A stretch of 64,000 nt of DNA from Bradyrhizobium sp. ISRA464 (GTDB lineage Bacteria; Pseudomonadota; Alphaproteobacteria; Rhizobiales; Xanthobacteraceae). The translations under genes were made by a program, and so were the position numbers. Below the pieces are notes generated by a model that had not been told where the DNA came from, searched no databases, and saw nothing but the letters and a program-made list of their open reading frames with translations. Positions 25,615 through 33,655 of this stretch are shown here, in pieces (position 1 is the first letter of the stretch; every line of letters begins with the position of its first letter). The stretch lies in contig NZ_CP094526.1 of NCBI RefSeq assembly GCF_029910095.1, positions 3,410,001-3,474,000 of the forward strand, written 5' to 3'.

Positions 25615-26478
25615 ATGCCGATCATCCCTTTCCCTCCCGCTGAATTCATGGCGCGGCTGCGAGCCGGGCTTACGCCTGCAGCGATCTACAAAGGGCAGTT
25701 GTTGGACGGGACGCGTGTTCGCGGTCTGAGCTCTGCTCGCGCATTCAAAGCCCACTGCGACGCAAATCCCGAGTGGCGGCAGGAAGCTCTCGAGCTCGTC
25801 GAGAAAAATTCAATTGCAGCACGAAGGCGAAAGGGCGATCTGAAGCGGAACCAGACACACTGCAAACGCGGTCATCCGCTAAACGAGGCGACAGTCTACT
25901 TCGATCGAGGCGAAAGTCATCGGAAGTGCAAGATCTGCACCGCCATTAACTCGCAAAACCCTCCATTGCCGACGGTGGATCAAGTCTCGCGGGTCACGGC
26001 AGCGATCAACGCCGGACAGAGGGCCGTTCAATTTTGTGGCAACAGATCTCCGGAGCGGATCTTCGGTTTCAACAAGCTGAAGGTGCTGAGACAGAGTAAT
26101 CCTGAGTTCGATCGGCTTTACACCGGCAAGATTCTGCTCGTGCGGCCGCGGTCGAATCTCATTACACGGCCAAGCGTTCTCACGCCCGAAGCGCAAGAGT
26201 ATCAGCGCGTAGCTGCCTTCGTGCCGTATCAGCTGCCGCACGATGTTAGAGACGACGTCATCCAATCCATCTTCTTGGCAATTCTGGAAGGCTCACTGCA
26301 GCCAGATCAGGTAAGGGGCCGCGTCCAGGAATTCATCAGGGCGCACTATCGCGAGGCGAACAGGCACGGCGTCGGCAAGTTCGGTCTCAAATCCCTCGAC
26401 GCACCAATCTTCAGCGACGGTTCAAAGACCTTGGCCGATTTCGAGACGCGAAGCATCTGGGATGAGGTCCCCATGTAG
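25615..26478 (+). CDS. Zinc-motif protein with sigma-region-2-like C-terminus
   Basis: A 287-aa protein with three parts. Residues ~10-62 (ARLRAGLTPAAIY ... AFKAHCDANPEWRQEALE) resemble the HTH of small terminase-like proteins. Residues 83-108 hold CKRGH...CKIC, a Cys/His metal site like that of HNH-type proteins. Residues ~207-277 (LPHDVRDDVIQSIFLAILEG, then KSLDAPIFSDGSKTLADF) resemble sigma-70 region 2, including the SLDAP-xx-DG-xx-L-x-D pattern that follows it in sigma factors. Region 4 is absent. The ATG follows ATGGAGACAGGCA. It may be a phage regulator; the sigma likeness needs a profile search. Confidence 0.6.
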   Translation: MPIIPFPPAEFMARLRAGLTPAAIYKGQLLDGTRVRGLSSARAFKAHCDANPEWRQEALELVEKNSIAARRRKGDLKRNQTHCKRGHPLNEATVYFDRGESHRKCKICTAINSQNPPLPTVDQVSRVTAAINAGQRAVQFCGNRSPERIFGFNKLKVLRQSNPEFDRLYTGKILLVRPRSNLITRPSVLTPEAQEYQRVAAFVPYQLPHDVRDDVIQSIFLAILEGSLQPDQVRGRVQEFIRAHYREANRHGVGKFGLKSLDAPIFSDGSKTLADFETRSIWDEVPM

Positions 26479-26794
26479 GGGATAGATTTTTTACCAAATC
26501 AGTGAGACGGTGCAGGCGGAGCTTAGCAACTCCCGCCAAAGGCCTTGCCGGGCCGGTTTGGCACCAGGGCGATGGCAGGGCGATCCTTGCCGGGATCAAA
26601 CGTCGCCATCGATTAGGACGCGCTGGTTAGCCGCCAGCGTGAACGGCACCACTATGCCGGGAAGGCGGCGGCTATACAATACCCTTCGGGGAAAGGCCGT
26701 CGCGCGCCGTCTCTGGCGGCGTTGCTAACTTCCCGGCGCCAGCGCTGTCCGCTGGCAACCGGCCGTAGCAAGCCGGCAATCCAGAGAACCACCC
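26479..26794. other. Intergenic stretch between cargo genes
   Basis: About 316 bases with no supported gene, although short Arg/Ala-rich frames are open on both strands. Several GC-rich inverted segments are present (GCCGGGCCGG, CCGGCGCCAGCG, GCCGGCAAT), so a structured leader for the following gene run is possible. No clear -35/-10 pair was found. Confidence 0.35.
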
Positions 26795-27358
26795 ATGACC
26801 ATCGAAAGACCCATGTTTCCGCCCCGTGCGGAGTCCGTGGATTCGATTTCCGCTCAACCCGCTGTCGACCACCGGCCCGAAGAAAGACCATCCGGCGACT
26901 CTCCTAGGCCCGCTGAGGGCACATCAAACGTCATCGTCTTCCCGCGTGCCGCAGAGCGCCGCGTCTCGTATGCGCCTACCGAACCCGCGGGGCCCCGTGT
27001 GACCGGCCGTCAGCGCGCCGGCTTCAAGCGGAATCCGTTGCGGCGTCTCTACAGCCGGACTGGAATGGCTGTGACGATAGCGGGGAAGCTGCATAGGGGA
27101 GAGCCGCTCCGCGCCGAGGGCTGGATCGACGAGCTTAAGTGGCTACGCCAGGGCGCCGAGGCGGCCCGACTCTTGGCTGAGGAGCTCGATGGATTCGTCG
27201 GGCGAATGGAAGGCTTGCCCAAGCCGGCAAACGTCCGCGTCCTCTCGCCGGTGGAGTTTGCGATGGCCTACGAGCAGTCCCCGCCCGAACTTAAGCGCCT
27301 TGTCTGCGCCGAGATCGAGCGCGTTCTCACGACGCGGAACGAGGGACCCCAGCAATGA
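26795..27358 (+). CDS. Hypothetical protein, first of an overlapping trio
   Basis: A 187-aa protein. The first ~75 residues are Pro/Arg/Ser-rich and probably disordered. The second half is helical (WIDELKWLRQGAEAARLLAEEL, shortened here: WIDELKWLRQGAEA; SPVEFAMAYEQSPPELKRLV). No known domain is recognised. Its stop overlaps the next start (ATGA). GC content and codon use fit the host, so it may be a long-resident cargo gene. Confidence 0.55.
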   Translation: MTIERPMFPPRAESVDSISAQPAVDHRPEERPSGDSPRPAEGTSNVIVFPRAAERRVSYAPTEPAGPRVTGRQRAGFKRNPLRRLYSRTGMAVTIAGKLHRGEPLRAEGWIDELKWLRQGAEAARLLAEELDGFVGRMEGLPKPANVRVLSPVEFAMAYEQSPPELKRLVCAEIERVLTTRNEGPQQ

Positions 27359-27561
27359 GCAAAATCGTTGAATTGCGTCGGGCCGTCGGCTTCGAGAACG
27401 AGTGCGATATCGAAGACATTGTCGCGCTCACCGAATTGATGATCGTGATGTTGGCGCAACCCGATGCAAAGACAGCGCTAGACGGGATGCAGCGCCTCAT
27501 GGGGATCGTCGCAGATCGGGCGCGTGATCTCCGGGCCCGCCTCCTGGAGGACAGGAGATGA
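27355..27561 (+). CDS. Small helical hypothetical protein
   Basis: A 68-aa protein, mostly helical (SKIVELRRAVGFENECDIED, LTELMIVMLAQPDAKTALDG). It overlaps the preceding stop and the following start by ATGA junctions, so the three genes form one translationally coupled unit. Function unknown. Confidence 0.55.
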   Translation: MSKIVELRRAVGFENECDIEDIVALTELMIVMLAQPDAKTALDGMQRLMGIVADRARDLRARLLEDRR

Positions 27562-27635
27562 AGCGCCGGCGCCGATCGCACCGGAAGCGTAACCGGCAGC
27601 GGCTGGCGGGACACCGCCGGCGGCTAGAACGATAG
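27558..27635 (+). CDS. Arg-rich 25-residue microprotein, coupled
   Basis: A very short frame with ATG overlapping the previous TGA and a GGAG four bases upstream of it. The product (KRRRRSHRKRNRQRL and a similar tail) is almost half Arg. It could bind nucleic acid, or be a chance frame; the coupling and Shine-Dalgarno favour translation. Confidence 0.35.
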   Translation: MKRRRRSHRKRNRQRLAGHRRRLER

Positions 27636-27696
27636 TAGTCCACGCTGTCCACAAACCTGACGGTTGTCGGGCAGGCCACCCTGGTGCAAGCTCCTA

Positions 27697-27790
27697 GGGG
27701 TGGTCCGGACGGAAGCCCGAAGCCACCCCCGCAGGGAGCCATCTCGGTGGGGCTTGGAGGGCCGGCGACGCAACCGCCGGCCTTCTGCTT
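27697..27790 (+). terminator. Structured segment ending in terminator-like hairpin
   Basis: GGGGTGG (27697-27703) pairs with CCACCCC (27723-27729). Next GCCGGCG (27761-27767) pairs with CGCCGGC (27775-27781), extendable by wobble pairs to about 12 bp, and is followed by CTTCTGCTTTT. This fits the end of the 26.8-27.6 kb transcript, or a small structured RNA with its own terminator. The surrounding 27636-27964 holds no supported gene. Confidence 0.5.
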
Positions 27791-27964
27791 TTCCACCAAG
27801 CGCGTGCATCCTAGGGCGACCGGAGCCCAGGTTAAGTCAGAAGACGGCTTATGCACGATTCACACAACGCGATGTGTGAAACCCGGGAGTGGGCCCGAGT
27901 TAGATCTTGCGCCAGTCGGGCAGATACTTGACGACGAATCCGCGCGGGAGTCTGATCCGCGCCC

Positions 27965-28660
27965 ATGTCATCAGAACTCGACGATTATCGACGCCTTGAA
28001 CGTGTCTGCCGGGAGCTGGCAGAGCGCGCCACCATGCCGGCAGAGCGGCGCGCGATGTTGATCATGGCTGGCAACTATCGCACTGCTGCGGATGCGCTCG
28101 TGTCCCAAGGCGTGTCCCAACGTGCGCTAGACGGCCCCGGAAAATGGTGGACGAGGACAGACAATATCGGCGGCGCGATACCGAGAATGCGCCGTAAATT
28201 CAGACAAATGAGCACGCGCGCAGACCTGATAAAACGGCTGCGCGCGTACTCCAAAACCGGGGGTTGGGAGTTCGAGCCTCTCCACTCCTGCCAGCCTTTA
28301 CCGAACAATTTGAAGCAGTTGGCCGAGGCCCTGGACCCCGGCCATGATCACTTTCGCTCACTTGATGAGCGGGCAGCCGCCGTCCTTCAGTGGGCGGAAG
28401 GCCTGGTCGCCGGGCACCTCGGCGAGCACCTTGTAGTAATCCCACGGCCCCTTCGATTCCTCGGGCTTCTTGACCTTGAACAGGAACATCGAGTGCACCA
28501 TGCGGCCGTCCTCGCCGACCACGCCGTTGTCGGCGAAGGCGTCGCGTACCGGGGTCGCGCGCATCTTGGCCCGCACTGGCCTACGCCGCCGACGGTAGGG
28601 CGGTGGGACGCTCAAATCAGAACAACGACACAAGCGCATTCGGGAGGGAGACATGAGTGA
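27965..28660 (+). CDS. Hypothetical protein running across attR
   Basis: The first ~50 residues (SSELDDYRRLERVCRELAER, TMPAERRAMLIMAGNYRTAA) look like a small helical protein common in Bradyrhizobium. The frame has no stop before attR and continues through the tRNA fragment into chromosomal DNA, where it is not protein-like. The natural C-terminus was therefore probably different in the circular element, or the gene was truncated at integration. Only the N-terminal ~60-100 residues should be trusted. Confidence 0.4.
   Translation: MSSELDDYRRLERVCRELAERATMPAERRAMLIMAGNYRTAADALVSQGVSQRALDGPGKWWTRTDNIGGAIPRMRRKFRQMSTRADLIKRLRAYSKTGGWEFEPLHSCQPLPNNLKQLAEALDPGHDHFRSLDERAAAVLQWAEGLVAGHLGEHLVVIPRPLRFLGLLDLEQEHRVHHAAVLADHAVVGEGVAYRGRAHLGPHWPTPPTVGRWDAQIRTTTQAHSGGRHE
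28101..28120 (+). other. Candidate integrase arm-type sites, right end
   Basis: TGTCCCAA starts at 28101 and 28113, the same octamer, orientation and 12-bp spacing as the pair at 16114-16133. It lies about 130 bp inside attR. Confidence 0.6.
28249..28294 (+). other. attR: displaced 3' end of tRNA-Trp
   Basis: Direct repeat of 16020-16065. The T-arm differs (GGGAG-TTCGAGC-CTCTC here versus GCAGG-TTCGAGC-CCTGC in the live gene), yet both fold, with one G-T pair here. This copy is therefore probably the original host tRNA end, and the functional gene now carries the element's version. Confidence 0.82.
28358..28575 (-). pseudogene. Remnant of branched-chain amino-acid-type ABC substrate-binding protein
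   Basis: About 72 C-terminal residues remain, ending in the family-typical tail (RMVHSMFLFKVKKPEESKGP, WDYYKVLAEVPGDQAFRPL, GGCPLIK). The upstream part and signal peptide are gone; the frame upstream of ~28575 is unrelated. It is a broken periplasmic binding protein gene between the element and the acyl-CoA synthetase gene, and predates or accompanies rearrangement here. Confidence 0.7.
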
Positions 28661-30266
28661 AGATATCGCCGCAACCATCCAGCGCGCACGCGAGCACAGC
28701 ATCGGCGATCTCTTGCGCCGGTCCGCAAGGCGCTATCCAAACAAGACGGCGCTGATCTGCGGCGAGGTGAGCTGGACCTTTGCGGAGATGGACGCGATCT
28801 GCAACCGGCTGGCGCGCGGCCTGCTCGGGCTCGGCATCGGGAAGGGCGACCGCATTGCCGTACTGTCGCGCAATTCGCATGCGTTCGCGGCGCTGCGCTT
28901 CGCGGTGGCGCGGATCGGCGCCGTCCTGGTGCCGATCAACTTCATGCTGAACCCGGACGAGATCAATTTCATCCTCTCCAATTCCGGCGCGAAGTTGCTC
29001 GCGGTCGGGCCGGACTTTGTCGACACCGCGCGCGCCGCGGCCGCCAAGGGCTCGGCGATCGAAACGATGTTCTGGCTGCCGGGCGAGGATCCTGCCACGG
29101 CGCCCGACGGCATCAGGACGTTCGACAGCCTGCTGCATGCTGACGCCTCGGCGCCCGATGCTTCGGTCGACAGCCGCGACCCCGCGCAGATCATCTACAC
29201 CAGCGGCACGGAGTCGCTGCCGAAAGGCGCGATCCTCACCCATGAAGCCGTGATGTGGCAGTATGTCAGTTGCATCATCGATGGCGGCATGGCGACCGAC
29301 GACGCCGTCCTGCACGCGCTGCCGCTCTATCATTGCGCGCAGCTCGACGTCTTCCTGGGGCCCGCGATCTATCTCGGCGCCACCAGCCTGATCACCGGCA
29401 AGCCGGTGCCCGATCACATCCTGGCGCTGATCGCAGCCCACAAGATCAATGCGTTCTTCGCGCCGCCGACAATCTGGATCGCGATGCTGCGTTCGCCGGC
29501 GTTCGATCGCACCGATCTGTCGACGCTGCGCAAGGGTTACTACGGCGCCTCGATCATGCCGGTCGAGGTGCTGCTCGAGCTGCAGCGCCGGCTGCCGAAC
29601 GTGAAGTTCTGGAATTTCTACGGCCAGACCGAGATTGCGCCGCTCGCAACCGTGCTGACGCCGGAGGATCAATTGCCGAAGGCCGGTTCGGCCGGCAAGC
29701 CCGCGATCAATGTCGAGACGCGGGTGGTCAATCCTGACATGACCGACGTCAGGGTCGGGGAGGTGGGCGAAATCGTGCACCGCTCGCCGCATCTGCTGTC
29801 CGGCTACTACAACGATCCGGGCAAGACCGCCGCGGCCTTCGCCGGTGGCTGGTTTCACTCCGGCGATCTCGCGACCGTCGATGCCGACGGCTACATCACC
29901 GTGGTCGATCGCGTGAAGGACATGATCAAGAGCGGCGGCGAGAACGTCGCAAGCCGCGAGGTCGAGGAGATGATCTACCGGCTGCCGGCGGTGTCGGAGG
30001 TCGCGGTGGTCGGGCTGCCCGATCCGCGCTGGATCGAGGCGGTGACCGCGATCGTGGTGGTCAAGGCGGGACAGAGCCTCGATGAGGACGCGGTCATCAA
30101 GCATTGCGCAGGCGCGATGGCCCATTTCAAGGTGCCGAAGCGGGTCATCTTCGTCGACAGCCTGCCGAAGAACCCGAGCGGCAAGCTGCTCAAGCGCGAG
30201 CTGCGGCAGCGCTATGTCGGCGGGGCCACGCTCGACCAGGCGGTCCAGAAGAGCTTTGCCGGGTAA
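28653..30266 (+). CDS. AMP-dependent acyl-CoA synthetase/ligase
   Basis: A 537-aa adenylate-forming enzyme that makes acyl-AMP and then acyl-CoA. Motifs: the phosphate-binding loop YTSGTESLPKGA (residues ~186-197), FYGQTE (~326-331), SGDLATVDADGYITVVDRVK hinge region and the C-terminal NPSGKLLKREL with the catalytic lysine. A GGGAGGGAGAC Shine-Dalgarno precedes the ATG. The substrate is probably a medium/long-chain or aromatic acid but cannot be fixed. It lies upstream of secE but is separated by a promoter region. Confidence 0.88.
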   Translation: MSEDIAATIQRAREHSIGDLLRRSARRYPNKTALICGEVSWTFAEMDAICNRLARGLLGLGIGKGDRIAVLSRNSHAFAALRFAVARIGAVLVPINFMLNPDEINFILSNSGAKLLAVGPDFVDTARAAAAKGSAIETMFWLPGEDPATAPDGIRTFDSLLHADASAPDASVDSRDPAQIIYTSGTESLPKGAILTHEAVMWQYVSCIIDGGMATDDAVLHALPLYHCAQLDVFLGPAIYLGATSLITGKPVPDHILALIAAHKINAFFAPPTIWIAMLRSPAFDRTDLSTLRKGYYGASIMPVEVLLELQRRLPNVKFWNFYGQTEIAPLATVLTPEDQLPKAGSAGKPAINVETRVVNPDMTDVRVGEVGEIVHRSPHLLSGYYNDPGKTAAAFAGGWFHSGDLATVDADGYITVVDRVKDMIKSGGENVASREVEEMIYRLPAVSEVAVVGLPDPRWIEAVTAIVVVKAGQSLDEDAVIKHCAGAMAHFKVPKRVIFVDSLPKNPSGKLLKRELRQRYVGGATLDQAVQKSFAG

Positions 30267-30396
30267 TCCGTCCGCCCGGCTGGGCGTGGGAGGGCGGGAC
30301 CAGGTGGTACCAATCCCGCCGCCTAAGCCCTTGATTTGAGAGGGCCGGTCCTGTCCGGCCTCCGGCCGATCGGGGTAAGGGTGCGGCTCCGCCGAC

Positions 30397-30426
30397 CTTG
30401 ACCTTTGGCCGGTCTCGCAGTAGATA
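30397..30426 (+). promoter_or_regulatory. Candidate promoter for secE-nusG
   Basis: CTTGAC (30397-30402) and TAGATA (30421-30426) are separated by 18 bp, a good match to alphaproteobacterial housekeeping promoters, about 180 bp upstream of secE. Confidence 0.5.
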
Positions 30427-30603
30427 CCCGCCACTCGCTGCCGGCCCGTTTTGACCGCGGATATCCGGCGCGGCCTGAATTCCCCCGAACAATCGAGCTC
30501 GTTCATCGGCTCAACCTTCCAAACGAGGGCTGGGTCCTCAAGATCGGCTGTTCGGATTCCTTGAAGCTTTGCAAATCGTTCGGTGACGGACGCGGATCTT
30601 ACG

Positions 30604-30795
30604 ATGGCTTTCAGCCCGTTCAAATTCCTGCAGGAAGTGCGCTCGGAGACCGCCAAGGTCACCTGGCCGACGCGCCGCGAGACGACCATCACCACCATCA
30701 TGGTGTTCGTGATGGTGGCGCTGGCCTCGATCTTCTTTTTCGCGGCGGATCAGATCATCCGCTACCTGGTCACCATGATACTGGGTATCCACTGA
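30604..30795 (+). CDS. secE: Preprotein translocase subunit SecE
   Basis: A 63-aa single-span membrane protein, the short alphaproteobacterial form. The cytoplasmic helix FKFLQEVRSETAKVTWPTRR carries the conserved KVxWPxRxE motif, followed by one membrane segment (IMVFVMVALASIFFFAADQI). It clamps SecY in the inner-membrane translocon. Its TGA shares a base with the nusG ATG, so the two are translationally coupled. Confidence 0.95.
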   Translation: MAFSPFKFLQEVRSETAKVTWPTRRETTITTIMVFVMVALASIFFFAADQIIRYLVTMILGIH

Positions 30796-31349
30796 TGAGC
30801 ACTGAAACTCAATTGATGGACAAGCGCTGGTACATCGTTCACGCCTACTCGAACTTCGAGAAGAAGGTTGCGGAGTCGATCCGCGAGCAGGCGAAGCAGC
30901 GCGGACTGGAAGAACTGTTCGAGCAGGTGCTGGTGCCGACCGAGAAGGTTACCGAGGTGCGCCGCGGCCGCAAGATCGACGCCGAGCGCAAGTTCTTCCC
31001 GGGCTACGTGCTGGTGAAGATGAAGCTGACCGACGAGGCGTTTCATCTGATCAAGAACACCCCGAAGGTGACCGGCTTCCTAGGCGCGGAGAACAAGCCG
31101 ATGCCGATCTCGGAAGCCGAGGCCATGCGCATCCTGCACCAGGTGCAGGAGGGCGTGGAACGGCCGAAGGCCTCGGTGTCGTTCGAAATCGGCGAGAACG
31201 TGCGCGTGGCCGACGGCCCGTTCGCCTCGTTCTCGGGCGTGGTGGAAGAAATCGACGAGGCGCGCTCGCGCGTGAAGGTCGCGGTGTCGATCTTCGGCCG
31301 CGCCACGCCGGTCGAACTGGAATTCGGTCAGGTCGAAAAGGTGGTCTGA
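30795..31349 (+). CDS. nusG: Transcription termination/antitermination protein NusG
   Basis: A 184-aa protein with the NGN domain (RWYIVHAYSNFEKKVAESI at the start; FFPGYVLVKMKL) and a C-terminal KOW domain (VRVADGPFASFSGVVEEID). It binds RNA polymerase and links it to Rho or ribosomal S10. The ATG at 30795 overlaps the secE stop; an in-frame ATG eight codons later (MDKRW) could also be used. The 128-base gap to rplK lacks a terminator. Confidence 0.96.
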   Translation: MSTETQLMDKRWYIVHAYSNFEKKVAESIREQAKQRGLEELFEQVLVPTEKVTEVRRGRKIDAERKFFPGYVLVKMKLTDEAFHLIKNTPKVTGFLGAENKPMPISEAEAMRILHQVQEGVERPKASVSFEIGENVRVADGPFASFSGVVEEIDEARSRVKVAVSIFGRATPVELEFGQVEKVV

Positions 31350-31477
31350 CCGGACGGCGCGGGGTATATGCCTCGCGTCAGCAAAGGCCGTGGGAGGCGG
31401 GAGGCGGTCGCCAACCCCTTCAACCGAACCACGGAACCTGAAACCGCCGGCATCGTCCGGCACAACAGGAGTGATAA

Positions 31478-31906
31478 ATGGCAAAGAAAGTGACCGGATA
31501 CCTGAAGCTTCAGGTCCCGGCCGGTGCGGCGAACCCGTCGCCCCCGATCGGCCCCGCGCTTGGTCAGCGCGGTCTCAACATCATGGAGTTCTGCAAGGCG
31601 TTCAACGCGCAGACCCAGAAGGAAGAGAAGAACACCCCGATCCCGGTGATCATCACCATCTATGCGGACCGTTCCTTCACCTTCGAGATGAAGACGCCGC
31701 CGATGTCCTACTTCCTCAAGCAGGCTGCCAAGATCCAGTCCGGCTCGAAGGCGCCGGGCCGCGACAAGGCCGGCCAGGTGACCAAGGCGCAGGTGCGCGA
31801 GATCGCCGAGAAGAAGATGAAGGACTTGAATTGCGACACCGTCGAAGCGGCCATGAAGATGGTCGAGGGCTCGGCCCGTTCGATGGGTCTGGAAGTTGCG
31901 GGGTAA
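31478..31906 (+). CDS. rplK: 50S ribosomal protein L11
   Basis: A 142-aa protein with the conserved N-terminal [11 protein letters not shown] and the C-terminal rRNA-binding helices, including [18 protein letters not shown]. It forms the GTPase-associated centre with 23S rRNA and is needed for the RelA/Rsh response to uncharged tRNA. It follows nusG by 128 bases and rplA by 6 bases downstream, the standard order. The Shine-Dalgarno is ACAGGAGTG. Confidence 0.97.
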   Translation: MAKKVTGYLKLQVPAGAANPSPPIGPALGQRGLNIMEFCKAFNAQTQKEEKNTPIPVIITIYADRSFTFEMKTPPMSYFLKQAAKIQSGSKAPGRDKAGQVTKAQVREIAEKKMKDLNCDTVEAAMKMVEGSARSMGLEVAG

Positions 31907-31912
31907 GGCGCC

Positions 31913-32605
<693 letters not shown>

Positions 32606-32629
32606 GATCTTTGGCCGTGACGAGATAAA

Positions 32630-32675
32630 GAGGGGCGGATCGGGCAACCGGTTCCGCCCCTTTGTTGTTTTGGCG
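32630..32675 (+). terminator. Intrinsic terminator after rplA
   Basis: GGGGCGGA (32632-32639) pairs with TCCGCCCC (32653-32660), followed directly by TTTGTTGTTTT. It ends the secE-nusG-rplK-rplA transcript and lies about 30 bp before the next gene. Confidence 0.85.
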
Positions 32676-32701
32676 CTTGAAGTTTCCAGGAAACAACAGA
32701 A

Positions 32702-33655
32702 ATGTCCGACAAGGTCCTGATCTACTCGCGCTTCCCCAAGGCTCAGCTGGTGCGCTTCGGCGAACGCTATGAGCTCCTCAACACAGCGGGCCAACTGCCG
32801 GACGAAGCCTTCCCGGCGGCCGAGATCGCTGAGGTCCGCGCCATGATCACCGCCGGCGGGACGCCGCTCGACGGTGATGCCATGGACCTGCTGCCCAAGC
32901 TCGGTGCGATCATCTGCTACGGTACGGGTTTCGACGGCGTCGATCTGGCCGCTGCCGCGAAGCGGGGAATCGCCGTCGGTCACAGCCCGGGCGCCAACGC
33001 CGCGTCCGTGGCCGACATGGCGGTGACGATGATGCTGGCTGCGGTGCGCCGTCTGCCGGTGGCTGACAATTATGTCCGCAGTGGCGACTGGGCCGGCCGC
33101 AAGCCGTCACCGATGATGCGGCCGCAGGCCGGGATGCGCGGTCGCAAGGTCGGCGTCTACGGCATGGGCGAAATCGGGCGGAAGATCGCCGCCCGCGTCG
33201 CCGCCTTCGAAACCGAGGTCGGCTATTTCAGCCGCACCAGATACGATCTGCCCTATCAGTACCTGCCGAGCCTGGAAGCGCTCGCCGATTGGTGCAGCGT
33301 GCTGATGGTCGCGGTCCGCGCCGGCCCTGAGACCAACCATGCCGTCGACGCCGACATCCTGCGCCGGCTCGGCAGCGACGGCTTTGTCGTCAACATCTCG
33401 CGCGGCTCCGTCATCGACGAGACGGCGCTGGTTGCGGCGTTGACCGGCCAGACCATCGCCGGCGCCGGCCTCGACGTGTTCGCCGAGGAGCCGCATGCCC
33501 CCGACGCGTTGACGGCGCTTCCCAACGTGGTGCTCTCGCCGCATCTTGGTGGTCACACCCTGGAATCGCACGTGGCGATGCAGGACTGTGTGCTGGCCAA
33601 TCTCGAGGCGTTCTTCTCAGGCAGGCCGCTGCCCTATCGGGTGAAAGGCGTCTGA
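32702..33655 (+). CDS. D-isomer-specific 2-hydroxyacid dehydrogenase
   Basis: A 317-aa NAD(P)-dependent dehydrogenase. The nucleotide-binding motif is VYGMGEIGRKIA (GxGxxG), and the catalytic set is Arg in NISRGSVID, Glu in FAEEP and His in LSPHLGGHT. The ATG follows TTCCAGGAAACAACAGA. It resembles hydroxypyruvate/glyoxylate reductases. It lies between rplA and rplJ, two genes that are usually adjacent, and is bounded by the rplA terminator, so it should have its own transcription or depend on read-through. Confidence 0.88.
   Translation: MSDKVLIYSRFPKAQLVRFGERYELLNTAGQLPDEAFPAAEIAEVRAMITAGGTPLDGDAMDLLPKLGAIICYGTGFDGVDLAAAAKRGIAVGHSPGANAASVADMAVTMMLAAVRRLPVADNYVRSGDWAGRKPSPMMRPQAGMRGRKVGVYGMGEIGRKIAARVAAFETEVGYFSRTRYDLPYQYLPSLEALADWCSVLMVAVRAGPETNHAVDADILRRLGSDGFVVNISRGSVIDETALVAALTGQTIAGAGLDVFAEEPHAPDALTALPNVVLSPHLGGHTLESHVAMQDCVLANLEAFFSGRPLPYRVKGV

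Noticed and set aside
26652..26891. 79-codon minus-strand frame
   Set aside because: Arg/Trp-rich with no start signal; it overlaps the start of the better supported plus-strand gene.
27684..28061. 125-codon frame across the structured region
   Set aside because: Pro/Gly/Cys-rich translation of hairpin DNA, overlapping a terminator; not protein-like.
28249..28294. A second tRNA gene at the right border
   Set aside because: Only the anticodon-loop-to-CCA half is present; there is no acceptor 5' strand or D-arm upstream.
28617..30701. 694-codon frame opposite the acyl-CoA synthetase
   Set aside because: Antisense shadow; the plus-strand synthetase carries all catalytic motifs.
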